64,000 nucleotides of DNA from Globodera rostochiensis (Eukaryota; Nematoda; Chromadorea; Rhabditida; Heteroderidae): positions 3,162,001 through 3,226,000 of the forward strand of contig JAEVLN010000010.1 of assembly GCA_018350325.1 (NCBI GenBank), read 5' to 3'. This document shows positions 11,322 through 22,151 of the stretch, piece by piece (position 1 is the first letter of the stretch; each line of letters opens with the position of its first letter). The notes under the pieces were generated by a model. That model was given only the letters and a program-made list of their open reading frames with translations, was not told the origin of the DNA and did no database searches. The position numbers and the translations under genes were made by a program.

Positions 11322-12480
11322 ACACATATTATCGATGACAATTAAAAAATTTTAATTCTTTTATAATTGATTAGTGAGTAGGTAATTAAAATTTTAAATT
11401 TAAAACTATTAATAATAATGAGCATTTAAATATTACGTTAAAAATAAGAAGAAGATAATAAAAGGATTATTATAATACAAACACATTTTGCATAAATTTT
11501 AAATTTTATGCGTAAGAATTAATTTATGAATAAAACAACATCCTTCATTCCTTCAACATTTTTATGATGACAAATTCTAAAAGGAATTTTCCACGCGATT
11601 TTGGAAGTTTAGATATTATTTACGTGATTCACATTTTTGTTCCCAATATTAAGCAATAACACTTTGAAAAATACAGATGAAAAAGTCATTTTTATTCCAA
11701 AAGTGTTCTGGCCTTTCCCTATTTACTTTGATTTAACATTTTTAGGTTTTGAGTGTTTAAAGTATTTGTTAAAGTCAAATCATTACATAGTATATTTGCT
11801 TAAGCTTTGTTTGCCCCTAATTTTTTATTTAATTATGGAATATTTTTGTAAAAATTTGTTCAGCATTTTAAATAGCTCAATATTGAAAGATTGTCAAATA
11901 TTTTTATTGACTTTTTAATTTGTTAGCCAAAAAAACTACTTTTAATTTTTATACCACAAAGAACAATTATTTTAAATGTTTTCACAAAAAAATATTTTAT
12001 TTATTATTTTTGAACCTTTTTTGACGAGATTCATCAAATTTATTTTTGTTATTATGCTTTTTATTATATGCCGCTTTATTGTTGTGTGCGATGACAGACA
12101 GGATTGTGCAAATAAATTACATTAATAGACGATGACAATGCCGATGACATTTATATTTGGTGCTCCAAACAATCATTCAAATTAAGAGGCCATTAAATAC
12201 GAAAATAGCACCCTTTGGGGTCAAATGTTATATAAATAGACACAAAAATGCACAGAAATGTTAATTAAATTAATTTTATAAAAGTTTTTTGATATTTTTA
12301 AATTTAACTGGAGTTTTTTTTAATGATTTCTTTAGAAAAACTCACGTTTGACCTCGATAGTATTCCAATTCATTTCTTTTTTCCAAGAAATATCTTTTTA
12401 TTGATCTAACAAAAATTATCTGTAAAAATTATCGTGTTTCTTTCTGGTGGTTAACAATTAAATTCATTTCTATTTTAGAA
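11322..12480. other. intergenic, nothing supported
   Basis: Very AT-rich spacer upstream of the phosphatase-fold gene. The plus-strand frame at 11637-11918 is hydrophobic by composition only and is not called. An AG at 12477-12478 two bases before the next ATG may be a trans-splice acceptor. Confidence 0.5.
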
Positions 12481-14198
12481 ATGTATTTTATAAAAAGGAT
12501 ACTTCCCATTCTCATATCGTTCAACATCGGTAATTATTTTTTAGTTGTTTTTTAATTTTAATAAAAAATTGCCAAAATAAAACGCATCGTTTCAAAAATT
12601 TTAAATTTTAAAGTTTGCGGTGAAATTCAACCTCAACCAAATCGCATAATTATGCGCATATTGACAATGAACACGTGGCAAGCGGGACAAAAAGTTGAGA
12701 ACGGCTTTAGTAAAATTGCAAAACACATAAAAGCGCTTCATGCAGACGTCGTCTTGCTTCAGGCAATTAATTTTTGTACTAACATAAAATATTACATTTA
12801 TATATCTTGAATTTAATTAATTAAATAGCAACATAAAATCAAATTTAATATAGTTATTATTATGTTTTTTAATTTAAAATTTTTGTAACTTATATATATT
12901 CATGTTTCTATAATTTAATAAAAACTTAGCTTAAAAATAATTTTATTTAAAGCTGAAAATTAAGGAAATGAACGCCAAGGCATTTGATGAGTTAATGAAG
13001 AAACTTGGAAATCAGTGGTCTGGCCAAATTCATCTTGACCACCTAGAAAGTAAACCGGCAATTATCACCAAACACAAAGTAATTTTGATTTAATTAATTT
13101 TAATTGTTTGTTCATTTATTTATTTTAGATTATTGCTAATACAAAATTTTTTACAAACTGGACCTTTGGCCTTTCAATTTTCCACGATAGCGGAATTATG
13201 CTGAATGTAGTGAACTTGCATTTGAATTATCGCAATTATGGCCCAACACTGGTGGAAAATGCCAAAAAAGGTGTAACAACGGAAAAGATTTTGGCCGCCG
13301 ACTTTCAACCACAAGGCAAACTAATTTTATTATTATTTTATTAATTATAATAATTTAGGTCGTCTTCAAAACATTTTGGAGCTGAGTTCACAACCGTCCT
13401 TCAAAAAATTTCTTGCACAAACCTCCGAAGTGCCGCTAATTTTGGCTGGTGACTTTAATGAGCCTTCACATTTAGACTGGACAAACAAAACAAGGCAAAC
13501 TAAATAAATTTTATTAAAATAAATTCAAAAAAGAAAATTTTTTTCAGTCATTTGCACAAAGGCTTTGTAATGGAATGGCCGGTTACCAAATATTTGTCGG
13601 AAAAGCACGGACTCGTTGATACGTTTCGTCAGCTTCGCCCAAATGTTTTGGAAACACCGGGTATATTTAATATTTTTATTTAAACAAACTTATAGTTTAT
13701 TGGCATAATAAATGTTTTTAATATTTAATTTTTGAATTAATTTTTTTTCCAATATAGTTTTTACGTATTTAAGACAAAATTGTCATATGTCAAAATATTA
13801 GAAAGTAGCTTGAATATTTTTTATTTATTTGTTTTTTCAAACCGTTTAACTTAATTTAAAAATACTTTTTACTTCAAAACATAATTTTTTTAATTTTATG
13901 TTTTTGATTTTAAATCATTAGAAATTTTAAAAAATAGTAAATGATGCGTTAAGGAAGAACTTGGTCCTCAGTGTGGGACGAGGCGTTTGAGCCTTCAGAC
14001 CGGATCGACTTCATCTTCTACAAATCTGATCAGTTGAAGCCGGTCCGATCGTTCACCTATTCCGGCACAGAAGCGCTGAAAAAATTGCCGGAAAAGGACC
14101 GATGGGTGGACACCGAAGAGCTGGAGGAGAGGGACTGGAGTTCGGACCACTACGCAGTGGTCACCGATTTTGTGATGGACAATCGTAAATTGTCCTAG
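12481..14198 (+). CDS. secreted endonuclease/exonuclease/phosphatase-fold enzyme
   Basis: Members of this superfamily are Mg-dependent phosphoesterases (DNase I, sphingomyelinases, inositol phosphatases). Exon 1 encodes a hydrophobic leader (MYFIKRILPILISF). Later exons give ILTMNTWQAGQ with the metal-site Asn, HIKALHADVVLLQ (first conserved strand), an ESKPAIITKHK block, NVVNLHLNYRNYG (the N-x-H strand), VPLILAGDFNEPSHLDWT (the GDFN motif with catalytic Asp and Asn), HGLVDTFR, SDRIDFIFYK (conserved Asp) and WSSDHYAVVTDF (the terminal catalytic SDH). All main catalytic motifs are intact. Length is about 350-400 residues. The substrate cannot be told from sequence; GDFNEPSHLDWT is commonest in uncharacterised secreted members. 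Stop at 14196-14198. Confidence 0.85.
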
Positions 14199-14689
14199 TT
14201 GAGAGATCGAAGCAGAAAATATTTTTGCGTAAATTTTAAGAATCAAAACCAAAAAATTTAGAAAAAAAAGTTAACAAGGAAAGTTTTAGAAACAGTTTTT
14301 GCAATTATTCTCAAAATAAATTAATATATTTATAAATATTATTATTGTTTTTACGATTTCTACTGTAACTTTGTTTATACAAGTATATTTTTCCAAAAAT
14401 TTAATTTTTTATTCTCTTAAAATATATGTCTCTTTAATCACTTACTTTTTTTGTTACTATTATTGGCCTATTAATTTTGCCTTTGCTTTATAATTTTTCT
14501 TATTTAAATTTATAACTGCTTTAAACATAATAAATTTGATAGATTTTACAATGAAAATTTGTCCATGAAAAAAACCAAATTTATAAAAAAGCATTAAATA
14601 ATAGAGGCGAGGTTCCAACTGAAGGTGAGGTAAAAAAATAATTTCATCCAAATTAGTTCCTTAATTTATAGGTATACTAGTATTATAAC

Positions 14690-14866
14690 CAGAGCCCGGC
14701 TGGACGAGATCTTCAAGCTTTTTTCGAAATTCTTAAAAAATCTTTGATATATTTTCTTTCGCAAAAAAATTTAAACCTTCAAGCTTCTTGAGTATTAAGT
14801 TTTATTGAGATTATCGTAGAATTTGAAAATTTCGAGATTATTCTCAAACATAAAAACCGAGCTCTA
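14690..14866. mobile_element. hAT-like MITE, words CTTCAAG / TCGAGATT
   Basis: A 177-bp element with a perfect 8-bp target-site duplication ATTATAAC (14682-14689 and 14867-14874). Ends are CAGAGCCCGG and, inward-read, TAGAGCTCGG. The interior repeats CTTCAAGCTT and its complement, with TTCGAGATTATTCTC-like words. Duplication length and YAGAG ends point to hAT. The rest of the 14199-14902 interval shows no gene. Confidence 0.82.
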
Positions 14867-14902
14867 ATTATAACGAAATAACACCTTTTTGTCATTCGTC
14901 CA

Positions 14903-15822
14903 TCAATTTGAAATCCATTTATTCTTTTGAAGAATGGAAAATTCGTCCAAAAGTTGTACGGATATCTCTTCCAGAATGTATTTTCTTAGTTTCTTTAATT
15001 TTTGTTTGGTTTTCTTAAACCGTTCCAAAATTCTGTCAAATTTTTCTTCCAAAATTTCGTCCAATTCAGAAAATAATTTTCTTCTCAATTTTGTGTATTT
15101 TATTTCTATTTTTTTCTCAAACATCTTTTTTGCTTCCAAAAATATTGCTTTTATTTGTAGTCTTTCTTGTACAACAAGCACACGTTCGTATTCAATCACT
15201 TCTCCATCGCGGAAATCGAATGCATAATTTTTGAAAAAATTTGGATTTTTAATAACAAAATTTTTAATTGTTCCAGTCTTAATTATTATTTTTAGATATA
15301 TTTTATTAAGAAAACAGATTTGATTTTCAGGAGTCTTTTTGCTTAAAATATTAATATTTTAAAACCTTTTAAATGTTATAGTAAAAATAAATTAAACAAA
15401 AGAGAATAATTAACTTTCATTATGATGACTAAGATTTAACAGAAAATTATTAATTTTAGATAGAATACAAAAGTTTATATTATTTTTATAAAATGGACCT
15501 CTTCTTCGCGGACCCAAATGTTCAACTTGTCCGGTTTTCCGCTTATTGACGTGTCGAATTCGCCCAGTCCGCCTTGTGATCCCAGCATGGCCCTAATTGG
15601 GCGTTGGCCCGCATACATTTTGAGCTGCCCTTTTTCGTCAGTTGAAAATTTGTTTGGCGAAATGTAAATTTTGTAATTTATTCTTTCCCCCTCTGGCTGC
15701 CCATTTTCTCTTATGGGCCATACGAGTGCTCTCAAATTGGCAAAATGACCGGAAACTTGGAAACAAAAAATTTCGGAAAATTTTAATAAAAGTGTAATCC
15801 ACAATAAACTAGGCTGACGCAT
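14903..15822 (-). CDS. secreted W-module coiled-coil protein (family member A)
   Basis: Not assignable to a named family. Exon 1 starts with a signal peptide (MRQPSLLWITLLLKFSEIFC) and holds one W module: ANLRALVWPIREN, YKIYISPNKF, then LGEFDTSISG and KLNIWVREEE. A phase-0 join from GAAGAAGAG|GTCC to an AAG acceptor near 15277 leads to TGTIKNFVIKNP and KNYAFDFRDGEVIEYERVL, then a long charged coiled-coil (about 80 residues, KKIEIKYTKLRRKL, LEEKFDRILERFKK). The same order (W module, a KxFVIxxP...YAxDxR tail, coiled coil) ends the larger paralogue at 28668-31443, which supports both the join and the relationship. The GTCC donor is not strong. It differs from its paralogues in having a single module and no D module. 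Confidence 0.62.
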
Positions 15823-16156
15823 TTCTTTGGGGGCTAAATATAAAATTGGTTTAAAGATAATTTTTTAATAAAGTGCGAAAAATAAATTCTTTATTTTTAT
15901 GAATTTAAATAATGTTACTTACAACAAACACATTAATTGTAAAATTCTTTACTCGATTCATTGTTTACACATTATTTCCATTTTCCAATAAATCAATTTT
16001 TCATAGAAATAACAAGAAAAATTCTTTTTAAGAGAATCTAGTCTTAAAAAATTAATAAAAATAATATATATGTATAATTTTGAATGATTTTACAGCAATT
16101 ATGTTGGAATTGATAAATAGAAAAAAATTAAAGTTTCTTGAAACAAAAAGAAAAAA

Positions 16157-16258
16157 TAGAGACCAGATTGGATTGGGATATTGCGCCCAACATTGGGATT
16201 GCGTCAGATCTGGATTTACCCAGAAGTTCGATCCCGCAATCGCTTGGGCCGATCTCTA
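16157..16258. mobile_element. MITE-like element, word GGGATTGCG
   Basis: A 102-bp element with inverted ends TAGAGACCAG and TAGAGATCGG. The interior is made of GATTGGGATATTGCG-like words in both orientations, including GGGATTGCG and CCCGCAATCG. No matching 8-bp duplication is visible. Confidence 0.6.
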
Positions 16259-16576
16259 ATTAACTTATATTTGCGTTTTCGCCTTAGCCTATTTAAATTT
16301 AATATCATTTGGTATTTAATTCTGATTTTACATTTTTCATATAATAAAAAGCAAAAAGGGTGTTACTTATGTAAATTCATGATTGATTTGATTGGAAAAT
16401 ATTTTTTCAAATTTCTTTTATCATATGCACAGAGGAGATATGTACATGTAAATAAACAACTGAACAAAAAATTTATATACGTGGATTTCTACAAATTGCA
16501 TCAGACACGGAAGTGCTCGAGCTTCTTTTTTTCTTAAATCTTAAGCAATATTTTAAAAAATAGGTGTCTTGTCGTT

Positions 16577-19500
16577 ATGAAAACGGCCAACCCCAACTTT
16601 TTGTCGGCAAAAGCACTATTTGTGCTTTTGCGTTACGTTGTGCTGATCCAATTTTGCACATGCTCACCACACCCGCACACTGCAAAACGCCTTCGGGAGA
16701 ACGGGCATCAGCAAATGGGGAACGGCTTTGCCTTAAATGGACACATAGAAAATGGATTCCGTAAATTATTGGATTTTGAAGACAGGGAAATCGAAAATTT
16801 GTGAAAAAACTCATAATTAAAAATATCAAGTATAATTCTAAATTTCCAATTTTTACCCATCATAAAAATTAAACCGATCTTCTCCAACCTAAAAAAAAAA
16901 CTCCTTAAATTTTGTAAATATTCAACTTTTGTTGTTGACAGAGTTAATGCCCAAGCAAAAGAAGATCCAGCTTCAATATGTGCAAGATAAAGACGTGGAC
17001 AAAGAATCACCCGATGCCAAAACGGTCGGAACTGCCGACCACCACACTAAGCAACACGGCCCATCATCGGTCTTTAAATGGCCCGCGCCGTCCCATTCTC
17101 TGATGGAACGTTTCCGTCAGGCAGCGGTCACTTCCGACAACGGCAAGCTTTCTGATTATTTCTGATCAGTCCGGTTCTTAAATGAATGATCACTGAACAT
17201 TTTTAAAATCATACGACATATCATATGGAAACAGAGCTATAAAAGCCCGAAAACTATGCCATTTTGCCAATCAAACATTTATTTTAAAAACATAACACAT
17301 ATTTTAAATATGCGACAAAACAATGCAGGCATTTGTTCGGAGATCGGCCGCGACGTGATGATGCAGAAGCAGGGCAACGCCGTGGACGCCGCCGTTGCTA
17401 CCATGTTGTAAGAATTATCCCGAGATTTTTTTTTTTTGTTGGTTTTTGTTTGCTCTCGCCCTGGGAGAGAAGCAGAGCGCCGTCACTCCTCTGCCCCCCA
17501 GGGGTGGGTCGAAACCTTTCGATTTCGATTTCGATAATTTCGAGGTTTTTCTTTCGTTTCGATTTCGAAAATCGAAAGACGAATTCTTCGAAATTTTATC
17601 GAAAGAGAAATTGTATCAAAGAAATTTTTTATTTTTTGAGACACTTTACCACATTTTTCGTGCGTAAGGCAACGTTATTGTTGTCTTATTGGTCTGTGTT
17701 CCCGTCACCAAAAATCCGTTGGAGGTTCAAACCACCTCCATGTCATTAACATTTTCTTTTACCCTTTACACTAAATTTTGCCAAAAATCATTGGAAAAGA
17801 ACTAGAGACCGGAAAATTGGGGTACCCCAATCTTTAAAATTTGAAATGTCCTTTTTTTAAAGATTTGTCCTGAAGGCTTTTACGCATAAAATGACCTGAT
17901 TTTGTTTAGTTTTAGCCAGGGTTGTGATATCTAAGGATTTTTCCTCATTTTGTGGTTTTTCGGAAGGACAATGAGGCAAAATTTCAATTTTTTAATGCAA
18001 AAAATCATCACATTCTTTCCAATTTTGGTTGCAAATCTTTAACAAATTGAGTCAAAGATTCAAAAAATTTCTCGGCGGCGCCTATCGGCACCGCCGACTT
18101 CTCCCCCTAACCGAAAAATCATCTAAAATTGATAAAAAAGCTTGCTCGCACGCATATAAATCAATACGTTTTCATCAGCATCCCCCCTCCCCCAATTTTA
18201 ACGACCGTTTATTGACCAATTTCGAGGCCAAATTGCACACAAAAATTGGTCTTTTGGATCCGGGAACCAGGGATGTTATAATGCTTTTTTAAAATTATTT
18301 TCCTTTTTTTGGAGTCACGCCCCTTTTTGTCCTTTGAGATTTTTGGATTTTTTTGAAAATTTTCGTTCTTTAAACATTGTAGATTTTTATGCTAACAAAT
18401 AAATTTTAAACTAATATTTATTCGGCTGAGAAGAAGATTGGGGCTTTTTAGAAAAGGATTTTTCGAGAAATTTTTTGTTAAACATTTCCCGTTCCGTTTT
18501 TGTCCATTCGCTAGGCGGCTTCTGTTCCCATCCCTTTGGGGCATGCCTCTGCCAGGGGTCCTCCGAGGCCGCTGAAGTCCCCGGCATCTCATCCAATTGC
18601 TCCAACGATTCCATCGATGAGGCGGGGGTGCCATCCGCATCCTATTGATCAAATGGGAGGTAGGAAGGGGGAGGGCGGAAGAGTGGAAAAATGGTGCAAA
18701 ATAAACCATTTTTCGTTGGCCACTCATATCGATTGCCAGCTCCTCTCGGAGCTCTAGCGCAATGAACAGGAGGGGGGCCACAAGGGATCTTAAGTCGCTG
18801 TCCGAAACCCCCTTAGGGAGCATGTTGATGTATTCCGTTTCGCCGGCGTCGTTTTGTGTGCCGTAAAAAGGCCATGGGTACTTCCCATTTACAAATTTGT
18901 TGGTCTTCAAATCTGTCAGGATTTTAGTTTTTAACCAAACAGGCCAAAAATGCTGAGTTTGTCCGGGAGGCATTTGATGTACACGCCCTTAGGGCCCGGC
19001 TCCTCCGATAAAACAGCCGCCAATTCCCGAACTGCCGCATTGCGCATTTCGACCAGCTGTTCTTCTGATAAAGTTGAAATAATTAAATTTATTTTAATTC
19101 CAATTTATTTTAATTCCAATTTATTTTAATTTTACTTGTTTTGTTTTTAAAGGCGGATGTTTCCAACGCCTTCAGCCCAATCCAAAGACCATTTTGGTGG
19201 TAAAAATCCTTCCGGGCCGGGCACCCGAAACGCGGCAGACCATCGGAGCATTTTTGCCTAAAATCGTAATATTTCCGATGTGTTTGCATTTTTTAGTTCA
19301 GCCCTTTTTACCTATGGTACACGAAAGTCGCGTGTATAAAGCTTTCTCCGCACATAAAACACGCACTCTCCACAGAATTTAGACCGCTTCCTCTTTTCCT
19401 TGGCGGGCCGCTTTTTTGAACAGCTTCAATTTGTTGTTTTAATTCAATAAATCCTGGGAGATTTTTGTGGTGGCGTTCGATGTGCGTCCATAACGCATGC

Positions 19501-22151
19501 ACCGGGGTGCTTCCAATTTTACAGTCACAATTTCCTTCCGCGCGGCAATAAAATGTGCGCGTTTTAGTCGTTTTACAGTTCTTGCCGGTGTGGACGCGCC
19601 AAAGATGTTCGGGAGCGAGTAGGAAATAGTTTTTTAAAATTCGCTGTTGCTCCCCAGCAGCGGTCCAATCTTCCATTTTTTTCTGACAAAAATGAATTAA
19701 TTTAACATATGCAATGCAAATGGTAAAAGAAGCAGAATGAACGATCAGCGGGGGCCGTTGGGGAATGAATCATTTTTACAAAATCAATTCTCTCTCACAT
19801 TTAAAAAGCAACATCCCCCCAGACGGGTTATTTTCTTTACAACGAATTGAAATAAAATTGAAAAAAGTGCTGCTCCATTAAATTCCCCATCAGGTGCATT
19901 GGCGTGACCAATGCGCAAAGCAGTGGACTTGGTTGGTTTGATTGGCACTGGCACACTTTTAATACTGGTGTGACGTTTTAATGCAAATTTTGTCAAAAAA
20001 TCAGAAAATGCCCAAATGAATTTTCATTAATATTTATAATAAATGCTTTTAAACAAATTTGTAAATTCTTAAGAATATAATAACAGGTGGAGGCATGATT
20101 CTGACCTTTTACGATGCTCAATCGCGCTCCTGTAAAGTGATTGACGCGCGCGAAACGGCACCAGCGAGCGCGACTGACCAAGCGTACGAAGCGCGTGTTG
20201 CTAATCGAAAGACTCCGCGTGCCACGGGCTACCATGAAATTGGTTCCTAAAAAATTCTTTAAATTAATAATATATGTAAATAAGTTTGGCAATTTTTGGT
20301 ATCAATTTAAATTTGATCAAAAATTAATATTGCTTATTCAATAATATTTAATTTATTTTACGCTATTTGTTTTAGCCACGCCCGGTGAGTTGGCCGGACT
20401 GTGGATGGCATATAAAGAGTTCGGCAGCGGCCGAGTGCCTTGGTCCGAACTGGTAAATTCTAGACTGTTTAATATTGGAAATTAAATAAAAAGAATTAAG
20501 CAAAAGAAATTTTTGTTAAATACATATTTAAATATTTAAGTGTTACAATTACTTATAAACACTGCATTTTTAGGTGATGCCGGCTGCGAAGTTGGCACTC
20601 TACGGCTTTCCAGTCACTGAACACATGAGAACAGCATCTGTTGGAACAGAGGCACAAATTTTTGACAGCCCTTCAATGAAGTGATTTTTTATTAAACTGC
20701 CTTTTTTAAATATTAAAGAGTTTTTTTTATTATTTAAGGTCTTGGATCAATCAGCGCACAAACAAGTTGCATTGCTAATATTAATAATAAATTGTTTTAA
20801 TTTGTTTATTACAGTAAATTAAATTTTAAAAATTCTGATAACCTAAATATCAGGCACCGTTAAACTTAATTTTCTATTTTTACACTATTAAAGCACATAA
20901 TAAAGGCTCTACGAATTTGGCGACCTCATCAAACGACCCGAGCTGGCCAAGACATTAGAACGTTTAGCTGCAGCTGATGACCCAATAGAACTGTTTTATG
21001 AAGGTGAAATGGCTGATGAAATTGTTGAAGAGATGGAGAGAAACGGTAAATATCGACAAGAATTTTTTATTATTTTTTTTTAAACAATTTTCTGTCCATT
21101 CAGGCGCATTTTTGTCACGATTAGACCTGAAAAATTATAAGCCCCGTGTGTACGAGACGCCGTTGTACACGGATAACAAAAAAAATTATTGGAAAAATTT
21201 GTACTCGAAATTTTTGCAAGATTCATTGAATTTTTTATTATATTTTACAGAAAAATAATTTTGGAACATCGCACACATCAATATTAGATGCTGAAGGAAA
21301 TGCTGTGTCTGTGACAAGCTCGATCAACCAATGGTCATCGTTAAATTTTAAATAAATAACTAAATAAAAATACAAATAATATTTTATTTTTAAAATAAAT
21401 TTACTTGTACATATTTTCTTAAGGTTTGGAGCTGTTGTTCAATCTGATAAATTGGGCATTGTGTGGAACGATCAGATGGTTATTAAATTTTATTTTATTT
21501 TATATATTTTTTATCCTTTAGGAAGACTTTTCGTTCCCAGGCGTGGAAAACTGGTACCGTTATGCAATTTCGCCGAACAATTTTGTTGCACCTGGAAAGC
21601 GTCCAATGAGCTCATTCAGCCCGATGGTCATCTACGATAAGCATACAGGAAAAGTCTGTATATATCAAAAATGGTAGTTTATAATAATTATAATTTATAG
21701 GTTAAAATTGTGATTGGTGGTTCGGGCGGTGCCAAAATTCCATCATCAATTGCCAAAGCCGTTTTGCGCGTGTTGTGCTTGAACGAAACAATTAAAGAGG
21801 CCATCGATTCACCACTTTTGCACAACCAATTCACGCCCAACGAAGTCGTATGCGAAAATGGAACGTCAAAAGTTTGTTTTTTATGAAATTAAATATTTTT
21901 AAAAAATGAATAATAAGCGTATAACAAGATTTTTCATTTCGGCTCTTTCGAAATTAAAAATTTTTTGACTCAATTTGACCATTTTCTTCCAGCAACTGAT
22001 GACAGATCTGAAGGAACAATTTGGGCACAACATGAAGCCCTATGACAACAACAGTGTGGTAGTGCAAGCCATTCACGTGGCCGAGGACGGCTTCATCTAC
22101 GCCAATGGGGACTTTCGGCGCAGAACGTACATGCACCCGGCCGGATTTTGA
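16577..22151 (+). CDS. ggt: gamma-glutamyltranspeptidase, membrane-anchored
   Basis: GGT cleaves gamma-glutamyl bonds of extracellular glutathione; it is a type II membrane, self-processing N-terminal nucleophile enzyme. Exon 1 (16577-16760) has a short cytosolic end and a signal-anchor (AKALFVLLRYVVLIQFCTCS). Exon 2 (16942-17142) reaches AAVTSDN. A GC-AG intron (17143-17328) leads to GICSEIGRDVMMQKQGNAVD. Then come a 38-nt exon (19894-19931, CIGVTNAQSSGLG) and the exon from 20087 (GGMILTFYDA, KVIDARETAP). Downstream are TPGELAGLWMAYKEFG, LIKRPELAKTLERLA and the small-subunit start FGTSHTSILDAEGNAVSVTS, with the nucleophile Thr of the TSH motif. PGKRPMSSFSPMV and VIGGSGGAKIPSSIAKAVL are standard GGT blocks. 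The protein ends HPAGF at 22151. All catalytic landmarks are present. The 2.5-kb intron 17408-19893 hosts mobile elements and an opposite-strand gene. Confidence 0.96.
17143..17328 (+). other. GC-AG intron in the GGT gene
   Basis: The exon ends GACAACG at 17142 and the intron starts GCAAGC; the acceptor is ATGCAG with the next exon starting at 17329. This join restores the Gly-Ile-Cys-Ser-Glu stretch that is conserved in GGT proteins, and no GT donor nearby does so. GC-AG introns are a minor class in animals. Confidence 0.75.
17499..17620. mobile_element. MITE-like fragment, word TTTCGAT
   Basis: Starts CAGGGGTGGGTCGAAACC, a hAT-like left end, and runs into TTTCGATTTCGAT words in both orientations. 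No right end or target-site duplication was found; it may be truncated. It sits in the large GGT intron. Confidence 0.45.
17917..18104. mobile_element. MITE fragment related to 61647-62261
   Basis: Begins CAGGGTTGTGATATCT and continues with AAGGATTTTTCCTCATT, a GTGGTTTTTCGGAAGG stretch, a TCACATTCTTTCC block and the hairpin at 18074-18095. The same order is seen in the TSD-flanked element at 61647-62261. The right end is missing or diverged. Confidence 0.6.
18074..18095. repeat. 22-bp GC-rich hairpin, copy 1
   Basis: Arms GGCGGCGCC and GGCACCGCC around TATC. On the minus strand the single mismatch becomes a G-U wobble, giving a 9-bp stem with a GATA loop. Preceded by AACAAATTGAGTC and AAAAAATTTCTC. 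Confidence 0.85.
18411..19676 (-). CDS. nested finger-containing protein in the GGT intron
   Basis: Not recognised. It lies on the opposite strand inside a GGT intron. Exon 1 (from 19676) reads MEDWTAAGEQQRILKNYFLL, then a Cys/His stretch CDCKIGSTPVHALWTHIERHH resembling a BED-type finger, then CFMCGESF. A GT-AG intron joins this to RQKCSDGLPRFGCPARKDFY. The next exon gives QLVEMRNAAVRELAAVL and GPKGVYIKCLPDKLSIFGLF. A 23-nt GT-AG gap (GTTAAA...GACAG, about 18921-18943) restores the frame into DLKTNKFVNGKYPWPFYGTQ and SDLRSLVAPLLFIALELREE. A final join leads to DADGTPASS, MESLEQLDEMPGTSAASEDP and a basic tail ending at 18411. The frame can be kept throughout, and codon use is GC-richer than in neighbours. 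It may be a domesticated transposase-type gene or a decaying one. Confidence 0.55.

Noticed and set aside
11637..11918. Hydrophobic 93-codon plus-strand frame
   Set aside because: Composition follows T-richness; no motif, no neighbouring exon and no signal-peptide organisation.
14934..15227. Plus-strand open frame rich in Ser/Phe/Asn
   Set aside because: Antisense of the coiled-coil exon of the 14903-15822 gene; the coiled-coil reading has a paralogue, this one does not.
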